DNA of 64,000 bases from Blasia pusilla. Lineage: Eukaryota > Marchantiophyta > Marchantiopsida > Blasiales. The notes beneath the pieces were generated by a model that ran no database searches, had not been told where the DNA came from, and worked only from the letters and a program-made list of their open reading frames with translations. Each line of letters starts with the position of its first letter. The first letter of the stretch is position 1. Positions 1 through 12,500 of the stretch are shown here, in pieces. Where the stretch lies: the NCBI GenBank assembly GCA_050084515.1, contig CM114273.1:16430001-16494000 (forward strand), read 5' to 3'. The translations under genes and the position numbers were made by a program.

Positions 1-3000
1 TATAAGATAGAAATAAAAAATTATTTATAAAAATACTATCAAAGCATCTAAAGTGGTGATTCCTCTCCACAAATAATCTAAATTTTTTATTTTTAATTAA
101 ATAAAATATATAAAAATAATTATTATATTTTATTTAGGACTCATAATAAATTAGTTATGAATTTACACTTGCAATTTGACATAGATTTAATAAATTATAA
201 GATCTTAAATATTATGTAAGAGCCTCTTTGCCTTTAAAAGATTGGACCTATGTTATATATCCTAATTTTAAAATATGGCCCAAAATTCTTGAAAATCAGA
301 TAAACACAAAAATAAATTACATCTTTGTTTCTAAAGTAGCAAGTTGAAAATTTTCCATAATTATGTAAATATCTTCAAATGGTAGGTCACTTAAATAAAT
401 AAAAGACTCTTAAATTTTATTTTGAGTTCCATAATGTCTATTATTTAAAAATATGTTGCATTTCTTATTCTATTTGGATTATATATCACACTATCATGTG
501 ACATAACATTATTCAAGATGTTAGACACTTTTTGTTAATATTTTTAGGGAACTATACGGATGGTAACCCTCTGATTTCTAACCTTATGATAACTCCTTCA
601 AGTTCTTATTATAGTTAGACATATATCTTTATAACAAACATTACTCTTACCACTGCACAAGATAAACTAGAAATTAAAATCATGGTTTGAAATCTTCATC
701 CTTACAAACACAAGTCATATTTAGATCCTCAAGAGAGTGACATTTTCAAACATCATCAACTAACTTTAAAGTTGTCACATGGTTCTAGCCTCAATGATCT
801 CGTCCATGATAATAAGAATGGATAAAATATTCATAGGTCAATATGTACTTATGAATGCTCTTTAGTAGTTTTTAAACAAATTTTGAACATGTAAGAAATT
901 AAATCTTATGATGTATAATGATTGATGAAAAAATCGAAAAATTTTTTAATATAGAAAGATCCTTGATGGGAAAGGTCATCATTTTCTAAAGGTGAATAGA
1001 ATAAATAAAACCAACCTATAATAACAATGGTTTTTCCTTTTTACTCACTCAACACTTTATTTTTCCTTATTTTAATATTGGACATATTCCATTGAGGAAT
1101 CATGTTTTTATTTATATTATTAGGGGAGATGGTGGGGGAGGGATGGGATAAAGACCATATGAATAGGGACTCTTGCCTCATCAAAATAGTCTAGTTTGGA
1201 ATTCTTCCAAAGGCCAACAAGGATCCCTTCAAGTTCTTGTTTTCCTCAATCTAGGACTTGGTTAGATTTAGAACGTTTAGAACTCTAATTAATTATGAGA
1301 TGCCCGAGATTACATCAAAATTCCTCTTTCTCTTACAATAAAAATGTGTGATTTAGAAGAAAATTGTAAACACCATATTTTTTTCATAAGAGTAATAATT
1401 AAATCCTCCTAGTGTCTTTCATCCACATATCACCATTTTAGTTCAAAAAAAATCACCTGATGTATCCATGGTTTGCACATCCTGTTTTATTACCCTACCA
1501 TCAACTATCTTTTGTGTAAATTATGATTTAAGAGCACTTGAATGAATATTGGTGCGTCACGAGAGTAGATAAATTTATTTTGTGCCACTCTATTGAAAGG
1601 ATTTATTCCTAGATTTTATAATTATCCACTCTGTTAGCATTACTTATAATGGGTGTCTCATGCAAGTGCTTACATATGTTTGGTCTAACGTCATTAGAGT
1701 TTGCATAAGCAAGCTAAAAAACAGCATAATGTCTATTGAGGTTCTTGTTGCACACTTACAAGATATATACTATTAAATATGGATATTGCTACAAGAGAGG
1801 CAAAATTCCTTTTGTATTCGGTCGAACCCTCCTAAAATTAAAGAATATTCATATGTTATCTTTCCTTTTTTAAACACTTAATTGATACATTCACGTTATT
1901 TGGAGGAATTTTCACACGTGCATCTCATGCTTATGGATGTACTTTTCGTCAAAAATTTTGCTAATCAAATTTCTTGTTCAAGATGAGGGTCTGGATGGTT
2001 TTCTTCAAAGTACCCATACATTCCCGATATTTTTAAAAGCTGATGGAAATTTTCTAAGATTTGAGAATTTCATATTTTATACAAACCACAACGGGGCCCC
2101 ATATTTTCAATTAATTTTTTAATTGGTGATTTTGAAATGCAAGCAAAACTTTTAGATTGCAACTAGCCATGTTAACACATAACCTCGGTTGTCCTCGGAC
2201 GTTGCTGTTCTAGCCTTGAAAAGATTTGTATTTGGCATTCCATTCATCTAGAGAAAATATTGGTCATTGGTTGGCTACCACAATCTCAAGTCAAACATTA
2301 AAATCTCTTATTAAATGTGAAATCTTACCTCCTCTTTCCGAAAATCAAAATAATGAGCTTTCTTCATTTTTCTCTTCTAATCCAAGATTTCATCTTATCT
2401 TTTTTTGTTTGAACCACTTATGTTGATATCCATCCATCCACCTATCCCTTCCTTCAATCTTTTAACATGTGCTTATTCATTATTTTCTTCTAGTCATACG
2501 TAAAATCCTAGGGGGTGGTCGTGCTAATTTATTATTTTTTCCCCATAGTTAAATAAAGAAAAGAAAACATGACCTAGGAATTAGTGGGTCAAACACATTA
2601 ACCTTCATCGTTAAACAATATTTGGAATAATAAAATATTGAAGGCATGCCTAATATTCAAAGATGACTCTTAGACATATGTAATGAAAAATGAAATCTTA
2701 ATCTTTTTCATTCATATAATGAATCTCGGTGATGTATATTAAACATTCTTTGGGCCTATTTTCCAACATTGTGGTTGCCATCGAATATGGGGCTTTTCAC
2801 GTCATGTTTTTTAGTAAGGTCACACAAGGGAACTAATATGACATATTCAATATAAACCTCGATGAAAATGTCAAAAAGTGAAATGAGCCACAACAATACT
2901 TACGAACTCTCATAATCTTCTATTTTTGGAAAAAAAATGATTTTCATTCTTGGGAGAAGATTGTGTTGTGTTTACTAGTTGGTCTTCACTATGATAATTG

Positions 3001-3071
3001 CACGCAATTACGCGAATATCAAGGAACCAAAGGGAGAGGGACAAACATCTCCATCCTTCTTCTCTTTGTAA
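1..3071. other. AT-rich intergenic DNA, no gene seen
   Basis: The stretch is strongly AT-rich and has only short, unrelated open frames (61 and 66 codons near 1.9-2.4 kb) with no recognisable motif. I see no tRNA, rRNA or exon with splice sites. It is probably old, decayed transposon sequence. Confidence 0.6.
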
Positions 3072-3263
3072 CTAGTAAGGACCCATAACGGACCGTGCGA
3101 TGCATAGATCCCTTATAAATAGCTCATGTTTAAAGGTAACTGTCCTTAACAATTTTTATAAGACTCCATATAAATGACCAAAATGATTTTGAAAGAAATC
3201 CAGTGACACGTGTCACATAAAGGAGCAACTACAAAAAATTGCATCCTTCAATTAGTATATAGA
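3072..3263 (-). mobile_element. Short non-autonomous Helitron
   Basis: Read on the minus strand this segment begins TCTATATACTAAT (from 3263), the usual 5' terminus of plant Helitrons. It ends CTAG (3075 to 3072) and is flanked by host A (3264) and T (3071), the expected insertion site. A GTGACACG-type motif lies in the 5' part, as also in the element at 35825. It is only 192 bp and carries no gene, so it would depend on a Helitron Rep/helicase supplied elsewhere. The 3' hairpin is weak, which lowers confidence. Confidence 0.5.
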
Positions 3264-3344
3264 TAGATAGATTATTATGCCAATGGAAGCGAGGGAGGAG
3301 TTTTGTATTGAAATGAATCGAATCTCATGAGCTATTATGTATAA

Positions 3345-3375
3345 CTAGTAAGAAGGCATGTGCTATGCACATGCA
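3345..3375 (-). mobile_element. Helitron-type 3' terminus (hairpin plus CTAG)
   Basis: On the minus strand an 8-bp perfect stem with a 3-nt loop (GCATGTGC-TAT-GCACATGC on plus, 3357-3375) is followed after about eight bases by CTAG (3348 to 3345) and a host T (plus A at 3344). This is the standard 3' end of a Helitron. I could not place the matching TC 5' end to the right with confidence, so the element's length is unknown. Confidence 0.45.
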
Positions 3376-6051
3376 TAACAGTGACCGTATCTTTTTTCGA
3401 TTGCGTAGCCTTTCTTGCGACAACTTCCAAAACCAATATGCAACCATAGTTTTGGGTTTGGAGAAGCACTAAAACGAAGAGTAACACGGCGTGGAACGGT
3501 CCTGGAGAGGTATACCACTACACTAACATAAGGAATAAATTAACACAAAGTGAGTTAAAATGTTTTTTATTAGGATCGGATCTCTATTCTCATCCAACCG
3601 TTGAAAAGTCACTTGCATAAGAACTTTCATTACGTAGCTTTTGCACTTGGAATCAACTCCCTCAAAATGCCACCAAGAGTATAGAGAAAAAAAGTATTAT
3701 TAAGACTCACTAGTAGGGACCATAATTATTTGAACACTTGTGGGTGAAATTATTTAAACACTTGTGGATGAAAAAAAATCACATGCAATAAATTAATTTA
3801 GGATTCCATTTGTTAATTTTTTTATCCTAATTAATTACGGCCTCTACAAGTAGGGCTTAAATGAAATACGTCTTAGGGATTACGTGACGTCCTCCTTTTG
3901 CATTATGGACATGCATGCATTCCACGTGGACAAGTTGTGTACGTGTCGGAATTGGATACATTTTGCGGAGCATCTTCTCTTTGTCCGTGTGTGTTTGAGC
4001 TTATTGGTGTGTGTTTGAGCTCCTTCATGCCTTTGGCTCGTGTATGCGTCCATCTTCGTGCGAGTTTGGTGCCTCACGCATGAGAATGTTGCAGGGATTT
4101 CATAGCGTCGTCGCTCTTGTGGCAATTTGTGCCAAACGGACATGTTTCATCAATGCTACGAGCTTGAGCCTACTTCAATTCGGTTCGACTCTACTCCGAA
4201 AGCCGTTCACAGTGTTCATGGAGCCTTGCGCGATTTCTTTTCCATCTCCATTCCAAGTCTTCTCCTTCTCTATGCTCGTTGTCTTAGACTCCGATTGTGC
4301 TTGAGATACAATTAACATCTTTCTTTCTACGCACTATGGTAGTATCGCATTTGTTTTTGGCACTGTCGTTGTGTCCTTGCGCATTTTTGTCCTTGCGTCC
4401 TTGCACATTGGTGTAGTGTTCTTGCGTACCGTCACCAGTTGTCCTACCGAGTGTCATATTGAGAGAGTGTTTTACTCATCTCACGTAGTCTCCACTTGCT
4501 TGGCCACTATCGAGGTTGTTCATCTCGGTTCGCTCTTTCAGGTTCTTTCAATTCTTTGACTCCTGCTTTCGTCTCATGTCTTGCATATCTACTACGAGCC
4601 TACATTACTTGGCTCGCTATCAATTTACTCTTTACTATTTGGTTCTTCAACAGGCCATTCTAGTGATATAGCTGATTCCTTCGCGATTCAACTCGATTTC
4701 GCTTTCCGACTGGGTCTCTCCGTGGTAAGTAACCATGCTTCCAGGCAAGTTTTCCCTTTCCTTTGCATTAGGTTTTGTAGGACTGCCTCAGGTTCTTCGT
4801 CATTGCATTTCTTAAGTACAAGTCTCTCCTTCTAGATTGGATTGTTCTTCCGACGGTTGCATTATGTAAGTTTCGGGTGGTGTGTTTTGAATTCTTCCAA
4901 TCTAGACTAGTCAGCCCAAAGCATTAATCGACAAGGCTCCGCACGGCATTTCCTATCCCAATCGATTGGTATTTTGTGTTTGATATGCCCGAATCACTGT
5001 TTCCGAAGCTCAAGGGAGCTTGATCTTCTTCTTAGTTCGATTAGTGAAGGCGATAGCAAACTGCTCATGACGGGTCCTTAAAACCCTTGCCATTTTCCAA
5101 AGAAATTATGACAAACATTTATTTTTTCATTCAAATGTTGAGCGTGCATTGTGCAATGTTCCCCCGTGCAGAATCCTCATAAATCAGGCGTGTGCCATCG
5201 AGCATGGGAGATCATGACCTCCCGCCTCTTGAATGTGTTCTATTCTCTACTCTCATCCTTTTAGTTTTCTTAAGTATTTTTAGTATGCCCTATCTCGCTC
5301 CTCGTCAGCTTAAGACACTCAGGAAAATAGTAATTTGTGCATGTGCAACATAACTCATTGTTGTGTAGGAACTTGGGTCTAAAGACGAGCACCGGTTGTA
5401 TATATGGATATCCTTGGCCAACCTTTCCTCGGGAAACCACAATAATCTTTAATTGTTGACGATCGTGTACACAGAATCCAATTGTAGTGGACAAGAGAAA
5501 TCCCGAGCATACATTTTCGCGGTGACTGGGCACGCACATTCAAGAAGCCAAATGAAGATACTCCATCGCATCGAGTTGGCGATCCTGCATCATTTTCACA
5601 AATTCATATGTCCTTTGTTTCCTCGTCACTTCTCTCATGTCTTTCTTGTTGTCCTTTCTTGGTCCTCGTGAGTTTGATGCCCTTGGGAAAATAGAAAACT
5701 GCCATTGTGCAGTAGGTCTCGTGGCTGTATAGGAGATTGACCAAAGCTCTCCTTGGATACCTTCATTTAAGTTGGAAACACCTGGATGTCCTCTTCAAAT
5801 TAGTCGGCGAGGGCAATAGCAAGCTGCTCATGACTCGTCCTCAAAATCCTCGGAATTTCCCTGGATATTTCTCCAAGCGTACTTTAGACATCAGATTTGG
5901 GCAGGGGATTCGAACACAACAATGATCATTTATTTTCTTTAAATTTTTTTAAATCACATCTAACTTTTCACTTCAACTAACGCGGATCTTTCTTTCTTAT
6001 TGTTCCTCGATACTTTCAGATGTGTTTCTGATTTTTTCTATATGCTTTATC
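3376..6051. other. Decayed T-rich repeat DNA
   Basis: No gene is supported. From about 3.9 to 5.0 kb the plus strand is pyrimidine-rich with several short open frames that overlap on both strands and match nothing I know. Two related segments, about 5036-5100 and 5800-5865, share a block containing GCAA(A/G)CTGCTCATGAC, so part of this DNA is an old duplication. The segment 5632-5656 is the apparent source of the arms of the foldback that follows. Confidence 0.45.
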
Positions 6052-6387
6052 ATTGTTGTTTTTGGTGTTCTATCTCTGAGAATGTAGCAAGGAGAAAGGA
6101 CAACAAGAAAGACATGAGAGAAAGGACAAAGACCAAGAAAGGACCACTATGTTGTCCTTTCTTGGTCTTGCGAAGAAGGACAACTATCGCAATTGGAAAG
6201 ACCAAGAAAGGACTACTAGTTGGACCACTCAGTCTTTCCAATTGCGATAGTGGTCCTTTCTTGGTCTTTCCAATTGCGATAGTGGTCCTTCTCGCATGTC
6301 TTTCTTGTTGTCCTTTCTTGGTCTTTGCAAATCGTCTAGATCCTCTCCTTGCTACATTCTGAGAGATAGAACACCAAAAACAACAAT
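6052..6387. repeat. Foldback (nested inverted repeat) element
   Basis: The outer arms 6052-6094 and 6345-6387 are 43 bp each and reverse complementary with one mismatch. Inside, a motif containing GACCAAGAAAGGAC and its complement GTCCTTTCTTGGTC recurs several times in both orientations, together with CCAATTGCGATAGTGGTCC and its complement, so the whole segment can fold on itself. The inner left block 6096-6120 is an exact 25-bp inverted copy of 5632-5656. Overlapping open frames on both strands here are a by-product of the inverted structure, not coding evidence. Confidence 0.8.
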
Positions 6388-7021
6388 TGGAAAGACTGAA
6401 TCCTCTTGTTGGGTGTTTACCTTGCCTCCTTCCAATTGAGCTTTCCAGACTCTGAGCCAACTTATCGTATTATGATGAGGCCATATCATCTCGAGAGGAA
6501 AACTCCATCTCTCTAGCTTTCTGTGAACAATACACACCACCCCGGTTATTGTGGTGCAAATGGTGAGGAATCAGCATCAAGACAAACAACTACCTCGCAA
6601 GACTAGGAAGCTCAAGTCTATAGGGTACACGAGAAGCAGGTAAAATAGTTTACGTCATCCATTTGCATTTAACAAAAATCGCCTAAAGCTTCACAGATTA
6701 AGTATCGAGAATATGATTGATTTGGATAAGAAACTTAAATGCAAACCACACTGTTATGATTGGGCTTTTTCCAACCATCATCTTCTGTGATAGGGAGATA
6801 TATGTGCAAAGACAATCAAGCACAAGCAATGTTGTGGTTATTGTGGCACTATTCTTTATGCTAACCCAAGATCTACGATGTGTATAGTCCAATCTACATT
6901 ATACCCACCTTATGCATTATGTAATGGGTTCTTGAAAGAATATATCATACCATATCTTGGTCACATTCATATTTGTGATTATTTCAACTCAAAATAGCCT
7001 CGAGCTAGTCTTAACGTTTAT
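6388..7021. other. Intergenic, nothing recognised
   Basis: About 630 bp without a supported gene, RNA or repeat. Short frames on both strands have no recognisable motif. Confidence 0.5.
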
Positions 7022-8523
7022 ATGACACTTCGATACATGAGAAATATCCTTAGTGTTAATCCCCTCGAACTTCAACTGCTGTCTATTGTAGACTCAAAGA
7101 TAGGGATTGAATCAAAATATAATGGGTTCCACAAAGGATTCTTCTATGTATCCTCCCTAGTGGATTCTCCCATCATTCAATTCAACTACAATAGTTCAGA
7201 GCGTGAACTCCAATCACCTATCCTAGATACCATCAAACAAATATTTGCAATCAATCTATCAGTAAATAAGCTCTACGCTGACTACAAGGCCCTCATAGAA
7301 TTACCCCAGCCATCATCTGGCTTAGTCGTTCTTCCATCAACAGCAATAGAGAAGATACTCAAACAATCTTAGGAAAAAGGCTAGGTTACACATAGCATAA
7401 GCTACGACCCGAACCATCCTGAGTTGAATATTTTGCAAGATGTTGATTACTCACTTCCTATTCATAAACGTTCTTCAACTGATATTTTTGAAAACGGTAG
7501 CCTTTATCTTCATCAGAGTTCATTTGTAAGAGAAAGTCTTCTCATAGATATTTCTGGTACCTCTTTAGACTCTGAGCTCACAATAGAAATAGGTTTGTTT
7601 CCTTTTTTATTCCCATACCTATGAGGGTATTTCTCAAGAAGCTCGTCGTTTGTAAATTATAAGCAGAATCGCTCAAAAGCAGTTATTACGTATATTTTCT
7701 CTTTGTGAGCCTTACTCTCTCCTTATGCATCAATTGAGGCAATCAATAGCCTTATGTTCAAATAGCAAGACTTTCATTCTTACTCGAGAACTAGATAAGT
7801 TAAGAAGAGAAAACCCACATCTTCTAGAGGAAGATTTATATTCCCATTTATCTAAATATTCAATCAGCCCACAACTTCCTGAAAGTCTTGCTTGGCAGCA
7901 TCGTCATCTTAAGGACTTAAAGGCAATGGTGCACAAGTGGGGCATGCCCCATTTTTTCTTGACTTTCACGTCAGATGAAGTTTCACCAACTAGATGGCCT
8001 GAATTTGATGATATTGAAGTCCTCTTAAAGCAATTCCACCCTACATTTTCTTGGCGTGATGCTCCAGCTGAATGTGCACATTTGTTCCATTCAAGATTAC
8101 ATTCTTTTTTGCAGCAATTCATCCTAGATGGACTCCATGTTCTTGGTAAAGTTGTTAACTATTTACTAAGATATGAGCTACAAGGCAGAGGTAGTCTACA
8201 CTCTCCCATGATACTCTAGGTAGATACATCCACTTTAGATAGGGTTACGTCAAAAAATCTGCACCTACATTCCTTCCAATATAGATACATCTATCTTGCC
8301 TACATCATCAGCAAGTGCTAATTCCACCCATGACTTGTTGCTGCAATATGTAGTAACAAAACAATTACACAAGTGTAAGCAAGGTGTATGTGTTATTAGG
8401 AAGAAAAATCAGAAACCTTATTGTAGGCTAGGATTCCCTGCGCCACCTAACCTTAATCCAATACCTTATCAACATTTTCATTTTTTAAAATACTCCTGTC
8501 CACACTTTTGCAAAAACAGATGA
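7022..8523 (+). pseudogene. Dead Helitron Rep (RepHel N-terminal half)
   Basis: Broken plus-strand frames join into a stretch resembling the N-terminal half of plant Helitron RepHel proteins, the rolling-circle replication initiator. Near 7590-7620 it reads IEIGLFPFLFPY, like the family's FPFLFP motif. At 7725-8219 come WGMPHFFLTFTS and then HVLGKVVNYLLR followed by GRGSLHSPMIL, which matches the family block around the HUH motif. A Cys/His segment (HKCKQGVCVIRKKN... then CRLGFPAPPN) follows at 8360-8450. The second histidine of the HUH motif is proline here (H-S-P), and there are several stops and frameshifts, so the gene is inactive. The 7022-7372 frame is probably its upstream part, but I cannot prove that. 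No helicase domain follows; the helicase remnant at 20.9-23.3 kb is on the other strand and is a separate copy. Confidence 0.7.
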
Positions 8524-8779
8524 TCTAATTTTTATTTTTCAGACAAAATCTTTACCAATCTTCAACCAGGCTTCTCATGTTCTCCATCTAACCTTACTTT
8601 TTCATGACAACTTCAGCCACTTTCTCCAGAGCCATTTTTTTTAACTATGACACTTACACCTCCATTTACACTATTACAAACCCATATTTAACCCCAAAAC
8701 TATTTTAAACAAGGTAACCCCTCACTAATTTAACTGAATAGGCCGCATACTTGCTAATAGTATAGATTTGGTTAAACAT
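8524..8779. other. Intergenic, nothing recognised
   Basis: AT-rich spacer between the Helitron remnant and the GC-rich 5' region of the next gene; no motif seen. Confidence 0.5.
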
Positions 8780-9541
8780 TCATTGTCGGCCGGGACGGTA
8801 GCGCCTAAGCGGACCCACGGCACAAGTCGAATGCATGACTAATTGGTACCACTGCAATGAAACAAGAAAACCCAACACATCCATATCCTGCGCGTTCAAC
8901 GCTGGACTCTGGAGCGTGAGCTCTGTCCGGTTTGACCGATTGTACCCCGCCCGCCCGCGCTTGCTTCTTGCTCGGAACTCTGGCTGCGGAGTGGGTGGGG
9001 CCCGTGCGATTACTTGGCCGCTTTGAACATGCAGGAGCTTGTCGTGTTGTCGTGTCGATAGTTGCCGTCGTCGTTGTTGTTGTGCGTTCCTTCATCGTTC
9101 AGGGCGCCAGGGCAGTGCGGGAGGAAGCGAATTGGACTTTCGAGCACTGCGGTGCGAGCGACATGACAATGGCGGTGCGCTGCGAGCGTCATGACAATGG
9201 CGGTGCGCTGCGAGGTAGTGCTGCAACTGCGGCCGCGGGACTGCGAGTGAGTGAATAAGTGACTCAGCGGAGCGCATGAAGTGACGGGGAAGATCGCGGG
9301 ATCGGTCGTGAAGGGCGCCTGCAGTGGTTGTCCGGGACGGATGCGGCAGGTTGCAGCACCGGGGCCTCGCGATTGTGAAGATCGATTGGAACGCGCTGTT
9401 GTTGTTGATTGGTGTTGTTGATTGGGACGGGTGATTGATTGAGGACCGTGAGCACGCGTTAGTCGAAGGGAGACGATCAGGACGACCGATTAGCGCCGCC
9501 GACTGCAGCGATTGGACCTTGGTTTCATAAATTTGAGGAAG
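8780..9541 (+). promoter_or_regulatory. GC-rich 5' region of the sulfurase-like gene
   Basis: Base composition switches sharply to GC-rich at about 8780 and stays so up to the proposed start codon at 9542, as expected for the promoter and 5' leader of the gene that follows. It contains two 25-bp identical units at 9162-9186 and 9190-9214 (each begins CATGACAATGGCGG). A 209-codon minus-strand frame covers part of it but has no homology I recognise and is treated as chance. No clear TATA box was identified. Confidence 0.4.
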
Positions 9542-12500
9542 ATGTTCAACCGAATTTCGTCTAAGCTCCGCAGTAGGTCTAGCAGCAGCAATTCGCAGGT
9601 ACGATGACTCAAAAGCGAGAGTAAATGAAACATGTATTGTCCACGCGGAACAGAGGTAACCTTGCGACCGTAGACACCGTCCAACCACACCGACACGGAG
9701 AGAGAGAGAGAGAGATTTCATGTCTCAGCCAAGAAACTCTTGACAATACTGTCTGCCCCTTAATTATTGGGATTGCGACAGAGAGAGTATTCACTAAGTA
9801 GCGTTGAGACCATAGATCTCACACCCTGGATGGACGATGCTGGTGAAGAAAGCACCATAAGAGAAAAGGAAACTCTCACATATACTCTGTGTGGTTAACA
9901 TGACACAATGAATTCATTCTATAATTTCCTGTCCCAGAAGTGGGACCTTGAGAGAGACTGCACTCATTACGTAGTGCCTGTCGTATCCTTGCAACCCCGT
10001 CCAGGTTGGACGATGGAAAGTGAATTTTAGAATTTAGAAGTAGATCTTCGAATTTAGTGAATCTTGTCCACAGGAAGCCTTCCAAATATGCGATGTCATG
10101 CCTGTCGGATGAGAGAGAGAGCTGAACTAGACTGGTGTACCGTTGTTTTTGTAACGTCTGAAAGTGAGGGTTGGCAGATCAGAGAGAAAATTGCCCCCAT
10201 CAAAAGAAGCTGAATTCAATTCTTAGGCATGTGACTTCACTACCGTGCAGAAGAGAGTCTTATTGACTCGGAGAAGAAATTAACAAGCGGAAGGGAGCTA
10301 AATTCTTTCCACTTTCCTGGCGAATCGCAGAGGGATAAGAGCTTTGCTTATGGAAAAATGCAGAAGCCCGATCAGTCCCCTCTCACTGGGCCGAGAGTTT
10401 TGCAATCTGATCAGTATTCTTCGGCCCCGTGGACCGACCATGAAGGACTTCACAAAGAAGAAGAGGAAAAAGAAGAAGAAAATTACGGAGCTCCCATGTC
10501 TTATGCCGAGTCACTTTTCCCTGTGACGAATGGAGAAGACCACGTGACGAAGCCCGGATCAGTGGCTGAGAAATTAAGAGATCAAGCGGAAAAGCAGTTT
10601 CACTCAGTGGATGAGAACTTTGATGATCGAGGTGAAAGCGTTTCCAGCGAAAGTTTTTACGGAGGCACCGAGAGTACAAGGAGCTACCAGCCTTCTTCGA
10701 CTCAGGATCAAGACATTCAAAGTGGACCCGCTGCTTTAGAAGATTATGAAGATGCAGAGGAGGAATTCTTGGGACAATTTGAGGAGTATTTTGAGCATTT
10801 ATTTGTGGATAACATCCGGAAGGAGCAGTATCCCAACCTTGACTTGCAGCGCTTAGTCTACCTGGACTACGCGAATTGTGGCCTCTTCTCAAACTACCAG
10901 GTAAAGCACCTACTTTCCGTTTCGTATCCCCTATCCTTTGTGGAAGCTTAGTCATTCGCGTTTGGCGTTATACACGCATCCGTGATCAAGACAGCGAAAG
11001 CTACTCCAAGCTTATGTGTTCTTAGATCGGGTGTGAAACTTGTTGGTTGACATTTATCCTAGCTGTTGTAGTCTGAACAGTTATCTGGGAACTATGAAGG
11101 AAGGTCAAATTCATGTTGAGTCCTCTAGGTGTAGGCGGCATGATCTACAGGATAAATCTCTCCTTTGGATAACCGATGGAGCTGTCTCAGAGCCACATCA
11201 GAAGGACGTGTGAGTGGTTTGTCCCCGTTCGGGTTATCTTGGTACTGGTTTCCGTCCTCTGAAATTGGTTCTACACCCTCTCATCCTCTCTTACCTGACG
11301 GCTGTGTATTAGTTGTCAATGATTATCCTGCCGCGCGAAGTTATCTTCGGGATTATGTTATTCATGCTAGTGACTAGCCCTCGAGGTTAGATTCTAATTA
11401 ACATCATAGTGTATTCCATCGACTGTCTGGTCGGGGAAATTCACCCTTACCACTGCCATCAAATGGTTCTTGTTGTTTGTTGTTCGGTGCAGGTCCAAGA
11501 GTATATGAGGGTGCTACTAGAAGAAGGCCCTTACGTGGGTTCAGTGGACTCATGCACTCAAATCAGTACCCATGTTTCCAATGCGCAAGATTGTTTATTA
11601 CGTCTTTTTAACACGGACCGTTCGACTTATTCTATCATTTTTACCAGTGGCTTAACAGCAGGTTTCCGTCTGATAGGAGAAGCTTATCCATTCCAGAAGA
11701 ACACTCCCCTCTTGGTTTCCCAAGATAGTCATGAGGCTATTAAGAAAGTGATAGGGTCTGCTGCTCAGAAAGGAGTTAAACCAATTCTAGCACCGGTTGG
11801 AGATGCAGATCTTTCTTTGCAACCATCCGAACTTCGGAGGCTTTTATCAAAACATGGACGGCACGCTAGTATTGGAGGATTGTTTTGTTTCCCTCTACAA
11901 TCATGTGCTACTGGGGTCCTCCACTCCACGAATTGGATTGCTGAAGCCCAGCAGCATAGCTGGCAAGTCATGGTCGATGCCTCCACGTACTTAACTTCCC
12001 AGACATTGGACTTGTCTCTGCACCAGCCAGAGTATGTCTTAGGGTCAGCTTTGCAACTTCTGGGCTACCCGCCCGGAGTGGGGTTTGTACTTGTCCGCAA
12101 AGGAGTGTTCAAATTGAGAACCACAATGAACGATGACGCCAGAGTCAAGTTTGTTCCTGTGTCAACTCCTGCAGCCGAAGGGGATCGAGACTGCATAGTT
12201 TTGGACGAGGAGAGGGTTCTGAACCCGCTGACGTTTGCTGCTATAGTCTCCGGTCTCAGGCACTTGGAGACTGTTGGTCACGACGCTATACGCAAAAGGG
12301 TGCGATCTTTATCTGTATGGCTGCTTCGAACTTTATCGTCTCTCAGGCACAAGGGGGATTCAGGTTCTCCTCTGGCCCGAGTTTATGGTTCTCTGAGTAC
12401 CAAACAAAGGGGAAATATCATAGCCTTCAACGTCCTGGATTCCACAGGAAGTGAGTTCCCTCCGAGCTTGGTGCAGAGACTTGCAGAAAAGGACAACATA

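Noticed and set aside
5890-5912. T-arm-like GTTCGAATCCC on the minus strand
   Set aside because: No cloverleaf partner arms at the required distances.
6000-6540. Overlapping open frames of 120 and 136 codons on both strands
   Set aside because: They lie in the foldback and mirror each other because the sequence is self-complementary; no homology.
9092-9721. 209-codon minus-strand frame
   Set aside because: GC-rich promoter and first-exon region of the plus-strand gene; composition is low-complexity Ser/Arg/Pro and no domain is seen.
10383-10955. 190-codon minus-strand frame
   Set aside because: Antisense shadow of exon 2 of the sulfurase-like gene.
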